This document shows, one piece after another, positions 1 through 6,501 of a stretch of DNA of 63,617 nt. Made by a program: the position numbers and the translations under genes. Source of the DNA: Pseudoalteromonas sp. S2755 (GTDB lineage: Bacteria > Pseudomonadota > Gammaproteobacteria > Enterobacterales > Alteromonadaceae); contig NZ_PNDS01000023.1 in the NCBI RefSeq assembly GCF_005886535.1, positions 1 to 63,617 of the forward strand, read 5' to 3'. The notes under the pieces are model-generated. The model worked only from the letters and a program-made list of their open reading frames with translations. It did no database searches and was not told the origin of the DNA. Position 1 is the first letter of the stretch, and every line of letters starts with the position of its first letter.

Positions 1-23
1 GCGTAGGAGCACTAAAGAGCCTT

Positions 24-189
24 TAATACCAATTGAATTAATTCTCTAATCAATTTGAAGGGTGAAATAGCATATTAGCTTCGTTAAAAATTTCTCATTT
101 AGAACAACTAAATAGCAATATTTTCGCCTTGTTATCGACAAGATTTTCTCGCCTCAAAATAGATCACTTAATTAAGCGAATTGGTATTA
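24..189. repeat. MITE-like interspersed repeat with terminal inverted repeats
   Basis: The segment is bounded by perfect 11-bp inverted termini, TAATACCAATT at 24-34 and AATTGGTATTA at 179-189; the similarity continues imperfectly inward. It is about 166 bp, AT-rich, non-coding, and holds an internal hairpin (CATTTAG...CTAAATA, about 97-116). I recall similar elements scattered in Pseudoalteromonas genomes, which is recall and not a search. The right terminus supplies the TAA stop (187-189) of the neighbouring permease gene. No transposase is encoded. Confidence 0.7.
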
Positions 190-1404
190 CGCGTATTTCT
201 CAACGCGTTTATTTTTATTGATATAAAGGTAAAGGCCGATAAAAGCGGCAATGAGAATAGCTGGGAATAACAGGATATTTTCAAGCACCGCTTGACCTGC
301 AACTAGTTCTGATTGCTGCGCAGTTAAGTTTGCTGCTTGGGCTTCGAGTCGTGCTGAATCAATCCAACTACCAATTACTGGATTCCACATGCTGACAGCA
401 AACATCCCCGCGCCGCCCATTAAAGACATACCAAGTGCGCCTGTTTTTGGGGTGTATTCAGCAACGCAGCCCAGCATGGTTGGCCAAAAATAAGTGACAC
501 CCAAGGCAAATAATATTGCGGCCAAGTAGATTGCTGACCCTTGTGCTTGGCTCATCATGAAAATCCCCGCGGTTGCTAATACTGCAGAGCCGAGTAACAC
601 ACCTGTTGGGTTAAAGCGATGGACTATTGGGCCGGCAAAGAAGCGACCTAATGCCATCAAGCCTGTGATCAGTGCAAGGATCATCATAGGAGAGGCGCCT
701 GACGCTCCCAGTATGCGTTCAATCCACTGCTGCGTACCAAGTTCAGTTGTTGCTGTTAAGGTCATACAGCAAATTAAAAATAGGTAGAGCGGAGAAAACA
801 GGTGCTTGAGATTGCTGGTGGTGGAATGAACAGTGCGGTCAAATTCAGGAAACTGTGACTTGATCATCATCGCACCGTAAATCAGCGTTGGAATTAATAT
901 CAAAGCAACTTGCCATTGCCAATTAAAGCCCGATGCAGTCATGGCATTCGATGCCAGAGCACCAATCACAATGCCGCCTGGAAACCAGACATGGAATCGG
1001 TTAAGCATAGTCGTGGTGTTTTTTGGATACATTTCGGCAATCAGTGGATTACAGCCAGCTTCTACTGAACCATTCGCAAAGCCGATTAAAAACGTCGAGA
1101 TCAGCAGTAACCAAAAACCATCAGCGGTAATGGTTAAAACCAACCCAGCAAAGTGGCAAATAAAGGCGAGGGCAACTAACTTTTTGGCGCCAATGGCGTT
1201 GTAGATTGCGCCACCTAACATGGTTGCGACGGGAAAGCCCAGAAATGCCATGGCGTTAACCCAACCAAGTTCTGTATCTGAGAGTCCAAACTGCTCACCT
1301 AATTGCCCCAAAATGCCTGCGCGAATAGCGAACGTCATTGATGTGACGACCAGTGCAAGGCAACAGAGCTGAAACACGGTCCGATTATGATTATTATTAT
1401 TCAT
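187..1404 (-). CDS. MFS transporter, probable sugar permease
   Basis: A 405-residue protein with about 12 hydrophobic segments, the usual size and layout of a major facilitator. After the first helix comes the LGWVNAMAFLGFP stretch, and there is a GLMALGRFFAGP segment in the second half (about residues 245-256). It would carry a small solute across the inner membrane by ion symport. It is the last gene of a minus-strand set, 14 bases after the isomerase gene, so a role in importing the sugar or derivative handled by those enzymes is likely. The substrate cannot be read from the sequence. The start ATG is followed by an Asn-rich N-terminus, and the stop lies inside the right arm of the adjacent repeat. 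Confidence 0.85.
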   Translation of the reverse strand: MNNNNHNRTVFQLCCLALVVTSMTFAIRAGILGQLGEQFGLSDTELGWVNAMAFLGFPVATMLGGAIYNAIGAKKLVALAFICHFAGLVLTITADGFWLLLISTFLIGFANGSVEAGCNPLIAEMYPKNTTTMLNRFHVWFPGGIVIGALASNAMTASGFNWQWQVALILIPTLIYGAMMIKSQFPEFDRTVHSTTSNLKHLFSPLYLFLICCMTLTATTELGTQQWIERILGASGASPMMILALITGLMALGRFFAGPIVHRFNPTGVLLGSAVLATAGIFMMSQAQGSAIYLAAILFALGVTYFWPTMLGCVAEYTPKTGALGMSLMGGAGMFAVSMWNPVIGSWIDSARLEAQAANLTAQQSELVAGQAVLENILLFPAILIAAFIGLYLYINKNKRVEKYA

Positions 1405-1418
1405 GGTCGTAGTCCTGT

Positions 1419-2474
1419 TTATTTTATGCCGAGGATTTGATTATTGCGTTCGGTATCGGTGCTACTTCCTGCAAAATCATCGAAGGCTTTTTCGGTTGGT
1501 CTTATCAAGTGCTGTTTGATAAATTCAGCACCTTCTTTGGCCCCATCTTCAGGGTGCTTAATACAGCATTCCCATTCCAATACAGCCCAACCATCAAAAC
1601 CGTACTGTGTTAACTTACTAAATATTTTCTTAAAGTCGACCTGTCCGTCACCTAATGAACGGAACCGTCCTGGCCGTTGTTGCCATCCTTGGTATCCGCC
1701 GTAAACACCGCAGCGGCCATTGGGGATAAATTCGGCATCTTTTACATGGAACGCTTTGATACGTTCATGATAGATGTCGATAAACGCTAAGTAGTCCAAT
1801 TGCTGTAAGACAAAGTGACTTGGATCGTAAAGAATATTGGCTCGCGGGTGATTATTCGTCGCCGCTAAAAAGCGTTCAAAAGTCACGCCATCGTGTAGAT
1901 CTTCACCAGGATGAAGCTCATAGCACACATCGACTCCAACCTCGTCAAAGCGGTTTAAAATAGGCAACCAGCGTTTTGCGAGCTCCTCAAACCCTTGTTC
2001 CACTAAGCCATTTGGACGTTGTGGCCAGGGGTAAAAGGTATGCCAGAGCAAGGCGCCAGAAAAGCTTGCGTGACTGATTAGCCCAAGCTTAGCGCTGGCA
2101 CTGGCTGCTAGCATTAGTTGCTCTGTGGCCCACTCCATTCGAGCCTGAGGCGAGCCATGCACTTTTGCTGGTGCAAAACCGTCAAACATTTGGTCATAAG
2201 CTGGATGCACCGCCACTAATTGACCCTGCAAATGGGTTGATAGCTCTGAAATAGTAAGGCCATGCTCTGCGGCAATACCAGTGATCTCGTCGCAATAATC
2301 TTGGCTTTCAGCGGCTTTTTGCAGATCGAACAGTCGCTGTTCCCAACTTGGTAGCTGAATACCTTTATAACCTAGGTTACTTGCCCACTGGCAAATACTA
2401 TTAAAATTGTTAAATGGCGCCTCGTCCGAGACAAACTGCGCGAGAAAAATAGCGGGTCCTTTAATTTGCTTCAT
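1419..2474 (-). CDS. Sugar phosphate isomerase/epimerase family TIM-barrel protein
   Basis: A 351-residue protein. I chose the ATG at 2474 because it lies 7 bases after the stop of the upstream oxidoreductase gene; a longer reading would overlap that gene by about 350 bases and its extra residues look non-coding. The AP-endonuclease-2-like barrel shows ISHASFSG, CYELHPGED, ILYDPSHF and IKAFHVKDAEF, the Glu/Asp/His positions expected to bind a divalent metal in this family. Members isomerise or epimerise sugars and keto-sugars, often paired with Gfo/Idh/MocA dehydrogenases as here. The substrate is unknown. It sits in an operon between the dehydrogenase and the permease. Confidence 0.85.
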   Translation of the reverse strand: MKQIKGPAIFLAQFVSDEAPFNNFNSICQWASNLGYKGIQLPSWEQRLFDLQKAAESQDYCDEITGIAAEHGLTISELSTHLQGQLVAVHPAYDQMFDGFAPAKVHGSPQARMEWATEQLMLAASASAKLGLISHASFSGALLWHTFYPWPQRPNGLVEQGFEELAKRWLPILNRFDEVGVDVCYELHPGEDLHDGVTFERFLAATNNHPRANILYDPSHFVLQQLDYLAFIDIYHERIKAFHVKDAEFIPNGRCGVYGGYQGWQQRPGRFRSLGDGQVDFKKIFSKLTQYGFDGWAVLEWECCIKHPEDGAKEGAEFIKQHLIRPTEKAFDDFAGSSTDTERNNQILGIK

Positions 2475-2481
2475 TCTTATT

Positions 2482-3642
2482 TTATCCAATGGTAAAGGGG
2501 TGCCACTTAGTGTCTTTTGCACTAGCTGCGACCGCGTTTTCAATAAATGCCATGCCACGGACTGCAGCGTTAATACTTGGCACGTCAAATTCTTCGTGCT
2601 GCACATCGGGTTGTTGCTGATGCGCACGAATAAGGCTGGCGAAGTTAAGGTAGATATTTGCAAATGCTTCCAGATATCCCTCAGGGTGACCGGCTGGCAC
2701 ACGAGTTGCGCTAATGGCTGCTTGGCTAAGTGAACCCACTCCTGTGCGGAGCAACTGAGCTGGAGCATTTGCCTCGCGTAACCACAAACTATTAGGCTCC
2801 ATTTGCGACCATTCGATACTAGCTTTGTCACCATAGATTTTTAAGGTGAGATTATTTTCTTCGCCAAGTGCTATTTGGCTTGCCATCAACATGCCCTTAG
2901 CACCGTTACCAAAGCGCAGTAATACTGTGCCGTCATCGTCGAGCTGTCGGCCGGACACAACCGTGTTTAAATCCGCACAAAGCGCCTCTATCTCCAAGCC
3001 ACTCACATATTCGGCGAGGTTCGCTGCGTGTACGCCGATATCGCCCATACAACAACTCACGCCAGACTTACTTGCATCTAGTCGCCAGCTGGCTTGCTTG
3101 CTGTTTTCGTCATCAGTGCTTGCAAGCCATCCTTGACTGTATTCAACGACGACTTTGCGTATTTTGCCAAGTTCGCCATTTGCGATGCGGTGGCGTGCTT
3201 CTTTCACCATCGGGTAGCCAGTATAGGTGTGTGTTAATCCGTACAAGCAATTGCTCTTTTGAAGCTGTGTTTGTAGACGAAGAGCTTCAGATAAATTGAG
3301 CGTTGCAGGCTTATCACTCAAGACATGAAAGCCGTGTTCGATAGCGGCTGTAGCAATCGGAAAATGCAAATGGTTTGGGGTCACGATGGCAACAAAGTGG
3401 ATGCGCTCCGACTCTGGTAGTTCCGCCTCTTGTTGTAAGAGTGCTTGGTAGTTGGCATAGCAACGTGATGGGTTAAGCCCGAGTTGCTGGCCCATTGCTA
3501 GGCTTTTGTTTGGATCGGCGCTAAATGCGCCTGCAACAAGTTCAATTTGACCATCTAAACGCGCAGCTATGCGGTGCACTGCACCTATGAAAGCGCCTTC
3601 TCCACCACCGATCATGGCCATGCGGATTTTGTTATTATCCAT
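2482..3642 (-). CDS. Gfo/Idh/MocA family NAD(P)-dependent oxidoreductase
   Basis: A 386-residue cytoplasmic dehydrogenase. The N-terminal Rossmann fold starts MAMIGGGEGAFIG (about 8-20); the family motif appears as SDKPATLN (about 113-120) and the C-terminal alpha/beta substrate domain follows. Enzymes of this family oxidise or reduce sugars, inositols and amino sugars using NAD(P). It is the first gene of the minus-strand operon with the isomerase and permease, and it is divergent from the AraC-type regulator, whose presumed operator lies in the intergenic region. This pairing is typical of pathways passing through a 3-keto or 2-keto sugar, which is inference here. Confidence 0.88.
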   Translation of the reverse strand: MDNNKIRMAMIGGGEGAFIGAVHRIAARLDGQIELVAGAFSADPNKSLAMGQQLGLNPSRCYANYQALLQQEAELPESERIHFVAIVTPNHLHFPIATAAIEHGFHVLSDKPATLNLSEALRLQTQLQKSNCLYGLTHTYTGYPMVKEARHRIANGELGKIRKVVVEYSQGWLASTDDENSKQASWRLDASKSGVSCCMGDIGVHAANLAEYVSGLEIEALCADLNTVVSGRQLDDDGTVLLRFGNGAKGMLMASQIALGEENNLTLKIYGDKASIEWSQMEPNSLWLREANAPAQLLRTGVGSLSQAAISATRVPAGHPEGYLEAFANIYLNFASLIRAHQQQPDVQHEEFDVPSINAAVRGMAFIENAVAASAKDTKWHPFTIG

Positions 3643-3723
3643 CGTTTAGCTCCGTCGAGTTATCGAGGTAAGTTAATCTGATGTTATTGATAATAGGTAA
3701 CAGTGGCGCCAAAGTGATAATAA

Positions 3724-3758
3724 AAATTCGGTTGACAATGCAACAAAATCGGCGTTTA
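3724..3758 (+). promoter_or_regulatory. Predicted AraC-family operator, copy 1 (21-bp direct repeat)
   Basis: Two TCGG cores (3728-3731 and 3749-3752) lie exactly 21 bp apart in the same orientation, flanked by A-tracts, the geometry of an AraC-family direct-repeat site. The right half, ACAAAATCGGCGTTTA at 3743-3758, recurs identically upstream of the TonB receptor gene. A TATAAT hexamer at 3770-3775 faces the regulator gene, so the right half would overlap its -35 region. The site sits between the divergent dehydrogenase operon and the regulator gene. The binding protein is inferred. Confidence 0.65.
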
Positions 3759-3799
3759 AAATAAATTATTATAATTATAAAAAGGCGGTAATTAGGGCA

Positions 3800-4534
3800 A
3801 TGGAAGAGCAAACAATATTGAATAAAGCTGGGGTAAATCAATTGATTGCAGCATTTGACCTGATCCCAGACATCCTCTTTTGGGTCAAAGACACAAAAAG
3901 TAGAATAGTGCATGCGAACCAACACTTTGTTGAACATCAGGGCTATAAAACCCTAGATCAAATCTTATTGAAAACCGATTTTGATTTTTCACCGCAACAC
4001 TTGGCATTCCAATACGTTAACGATGATAAACGAGTGATGGAAGGCTTTATCGTGACGGATAGATTAGAACTCAACCAAACCACAAATGGGGAATTGGCGT
4101 GGTTTTCCACGTCAAAAAAAGTGTTACTTGATGACGAAAATGCGATTATGGGCACCTATGGTGTTACGCGACATCTAGCGAAAACGTCAAAGGCGTTGTC
4201 TCACGTAAGAGCCATTGAAGCGCCCGTTGAATTTATTCGGGCGCATTACCATCGTCATATTTGTATCGAAGAATTGGCGGAACTTGCTCACCTTTCAGTA
4301 AGCGCACTGGAGCGCAGATTTAAAAAACATTTAGCCAAAACTCCCAATCAATTTATCAACGAAGTAAGATTGGAAAATGCCCGTAAATTATTGGTCGAAA
4401 CACGCTTACCAGTATCACAAGTCGCTTATCAGTGTGGCTTTTCAGAGCCAAGTTATTTTAGCAAGCAGTTTCGTCGTTTATTTGGTGAAATCCCGTCGCA
4501 ATTACGTAAAGAGTTAACGTCGAGCGAGCGTTAA
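3800..4534 (+). CDS. AraC-family transcriptional regulator with N-terminal PAS domain
   Basis: A 244-residue protein. Residues about 15-130 form a PAS-like sensor (DILFWVKDTKSRIVHANQ), and residues about 145-240 hold two helix-turn-helix motifs of the AraC type, with ICIEELAELAHLSVSALERRF and the second-HTH signature VAYQCGFSEPSYFSKQFRRLFG. A PAS sensor in place of the cupin arm is the less common arrangement. It is divergent from the dehydrogenase-isomerase-permease operon and its end overlaps the end of the convergent kinase gene by 21 bases. It probably controls the whole locus through the two copies of the 34-bp element. The effector is unknown. Confidence 0.88.
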   Translation: MEEQTILNKAGVNQLIAAFDLIPDILFWVKDTKSRIVHANQHFVEHQGYKTLDQILLKTDFDFSPQHLAFQYVNDDKRVMEGFIVTDRLELNQTTNGELAWFSTSKKVLLDDENAIMGTYGVTRHLAKTSKALSHVRAIEAPVEFIRAHYHRHICIEELAELAHLSVSALERRFKKHLAKTPNQFINEVRLENARKLLVETRLPVSQVAYQCGFSEPSYFSKQFRRLFGEIPSQLRKELTSSER

Positions 4535-5374
4535 CGCTGCGACTTCTGGTGGTAGTGCCGGTGTCACCAGCGTATCTGCGTACTCGGCAGCTAACCAGGG
4601 ACGTATAGGCATAGCAATGCCCCCGACTAGCGCGACTTTCTGTGCCCCTAAGCTCTGCAAATGACGGACATAACGCTCTATAAATCGTGCCGCGGTACTT
4701 AAGATCTGCTCGGCATAGGGATCGTTTGGCGTGGCAAAAACATGTTGAGCAAACTGGGCAAAATACTGTGGAGTGGCGTTTAGCGTGAGTTTGACTAACT
4801 GCTCGGTACTGTGGCAATTCATGGCAGTCAAAAACGACTCAATCATCAGACTGCTAGGGGACAGTGTATCAAGCACCTCGATGGCATGCTTCACTAAACT
4901 CAAACCGATCCAACTGCCACTTGCACCATCACTGAGTAATAATCCGTGGCCACCGAACTCCCTAAATTGTCCATGCGTCACCAGACCCGCGCAAAATCCG
5001 GTGCCAAGAATTATTACACCGCCATCTTCGTGTTGATGCGCACCAAGGCAAGCTATGTGTGCATCGGTTGAAAATTGAAAACGTGCAAAAGGGGAACGCC
5101 ATTGCAGCATCGCCTCACAAGCCGTCGTGACATTCGCGCCGGCAAGTCCTGCAAAAGCACTGATGTTAGCAATATCGTGATGGGGGATTTTTGCATTTGT
5201 CAGCGCTGTCATTGTTGCGCTCAACATTGACTCTTGGGCCTGATGTATTGATGTTGCTATGTTTGCAGGGCCGCTGGTGGCCTCTGCAAGGAGCTGCCCA
5301 TGTTGATCCTCGAGGCGGACTTTACATTTCGTACCGCCACCATCAATCCCTAAAAATAGCTTCGATGCTGTCAT
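4514..5374 (-). CDS. BadF/BadG-family sugar kinase, glucosamine kinase-like
   Basis: A 286-residue ASKHA-fold kinase. The phosphate-1 motif FLGIDGGGTKCK is at the N-terminus, followed by AFAGLAGANV, STDAHIACLGAH, GVIILGTGF and the adenosine-side KVALVGGIA. Size and motifs match the GspK/N-acetylglucosamine kinase branch of the BadF/BadG/BcrA/BcrD family, which phosphorylates amino sugars with ATP in the cytoplasm. It starts inside the end of cutC with an ATGA overlap (5371-5374), so the two are translationally coupled. The exact sugar is uncertain; glucosamine or N-acetylglucosamine is the leading possibility from family membership only. Confidence 0.82.
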   Translation of the reverse strand: MTASKLFLGIDGGGTKCKVRLEDQHGQLLAEATSGPANIATSIHQAQESMLSATMTALTNAKIPHHDIANISAFAGLAGANVTTACEAMLQWRSPFARFQFSTDAHIACLGAHQHEDGGVIILGTGFCAGLVTHGQFREFGGHGLLLSDGASGSWIGLSLVKHAIEVLDTLSPSSLMIESFLTAMNCHSTEQLVKLTLNATPQYFAQFAQHVFATPNDPYAEQILSTAARFIERYVRHLQSLGAQKVALVGGIAMPIRPWLAAEYADTLVTPALPPEVAALTLARR

Positions 5375-6117
5375 TGTATTGCCTTTTCTGATCCGGTGAG
5401 TATTGCATTAACTAGCCTTGGGCAAACTTCATCGCCATGGTGCACGCCAGAGTGAGTATGTAGAGAGAGTGGACCAAATTCACTTAAAAGCCAAAGATCC
5501 GCTGCGTTTTTCGTGTTGACCCCTCCACCGATCACAACTTCGATTTCAGCATTGAGTTTTTTCAGTAAGGCAATGAACTGACTGGTACCAAACACTGCGC
5601 CTTTGCCACTTTGCCATGTATTGCCGGCGGTTAAGACCCGCTCAACGCCTAGCTCTAGCAGCGTCTCAGCTGCCTGCTGCCAATTTGCAGCGGCGTCAAA
5701 GGCGCGATGAAAGGTGACAGAAAGGCCTAAGGATTTTGCCGTGGCAATGAGTGCTCGACAATGGTCAGTCGCTATCTCTTGGTTATCGTCTATAAAACCA
5801 AGCGCAACACCGGTTGCGCCCGCGCAAGCAATGCCATCTATCCCTTTTTGTAACTGATAGAGCATGGTGTCATCAATAAAAAAATGCGGTGCTTGGCGTA
5901 ACATCACAACACATTCGCCAAAGCTTGGTAAATACTGGGCGACTGCCGCTATCGCTGTGGGGTTTGGCGTCAAGCCACCGCAACTCAGTACACCACAGAG
6001 TTCTATCCTTGTTGCCCCAGATGCAAAAGCAATTTGTGCATTTCGCTGCAACAAATGAGGATTATCGCTGCTGAGGCATATTTCCAAGTTTTTACCTGAA
6101 TAGTTTGCCGAATTCAT
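5371..6117 (-). CDS. cutC: CutC family protein
   Basis: A 248-residue TIM-barrel protein of the CutC family. It opens with LEICLSSDNP, followed by GATRIELCGVLSCGGLTPN, VMLRQAPHFF, VTFHRAFDAA, ERVLTAGNTWQSGKGA and EVVIGGGVN, all hallmark CutC segments. CutC was named for copper tolerance in E. coli, but its biochemical role is unsettled. Its position here, first gene of an operon with a sugar kinase and divergent from a TonB receptor, argues for a part in sugar catabolism at this locus; that is inference. The long intergenic region upstream carries the second predicted AraC operator. Confidence 0.88.
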   Translation of the reverse strand: MNSANYSGKNLEICLSSDNPHLLQRNAQIAFASGATRIELCGVLSCGGLTPNPTAIAAVAQYLPSFGECVVMLRQAPHFFIDDTMLYQLQKGIDGIACAGATGVALGFIDDNQEIATDHCRALIATAKSLGLSVTFHRAFDAAANWQQAAETLLELGVERVLTAGNTWQSGKGAVFGTSQFIALLKKLNAEIEVVIGGGVNTKNAADLWLLSEFGPLSLHTHSGVHHGDEVCPRLVNAILTGSEKAIQ

Positions 6118-6308
6118 ATTTCACTCTTGAAGTTGAATAATTTTAAAGTTTAAAATGCTTGGTTTTGAATATTTAATTAGTTCAATAAAAACATTTGGTT
6201 ACACATTTTTGGAACGTTTTTAAATTGCCTGATATAGAAACTAATAATGAGTTTTTATGTTAATCAGACTATAAACCAAGGAAATTGAAATTGGATCTTT
6301 TTTTGACC

Positions 6309-6342
6309 TAAACGCCGATTTTGTCTTAGTGCAAACCGAAAT
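6309..6342 (-). promoter_or_regulatory. Predicted AraC-family operator, copy 2
   Basis: Read on the minus strand, this 34-bp element has the same arrangement as the copy before the regulator gene: a TTCGGTT half site, then ACAAAATCGGCGTTTA with an identical 16-bp right half (6309-6324 on the plus strand). The TCGG cores are again 21 bp apart. It overlaps the -35 hexamer of the receptor promoter and reads toward cutC, so it could control both directions. Whether binding activates or represses is not visible. Confidence 0.65.
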
Positions 6343-6350
6343 TTTATTAT
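6321..6350 (+). promoter_or_regulatory. Candidate sigma70 promoter for the TonB receptor gene
   Basis: TTGTCT at 6321-6326 and TATTAT at 6345-6350 are separated by 18 bases, a reasonable -35/-10 pair. The predicted AraC operator covers the -35. This is a pattern match only. Confidence 0.4.
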
Positions 6351-6501
6351 CACTTTTTGTAGAGCGCTCCTATTCTGAACGAGTGTTTCACAAACTATTA
6401 ACCCCTATAGGGAAACAAAAAAGGGTCGTCACAAAGTCATGCGTCATGGAGCAGCAAGGGACGTCGTGGCTTTACAAATTATAAAAAACTTGGAGATAGG
6501 A

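Larger units (their letters stand above)
6118..6501. other. Divergent intergenic region cutC / TonB receptor
   Basis: This is a 384-base AT-rich region with no convincing gene. It holds the second operator copy (6309-6342) and a promoter-like pair facing the receptor gene. After position 6400 the leader would be about 150 bases. The ATG at 6439 is in frame with the receptor, but I rejected it as the start. Confidence 0.6.

Noticed and set aside
2475..2834. N-terminal extension of the sugar isomerase frame (120 residues)
   Set aside because: It lies wholly inside the dehydrogenase gene on the same strand, and its residues do not look like the family. The ATG 7 bases after that gene's stop fits better.
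4458..4817. 119-codon minus-strand frame over the AraC/kinase junction
   Set aside because: It is a Cys/Arg-rich shadow frame of the kinase gene, which has clear ASKHA motifs.
6439..6501. Earlier start for the TonB receptor
   Set aside because: It would place 21 residues before the signal peptide and lacks a good ribosome site; ATG at 6502 follows GGAGATAGG.
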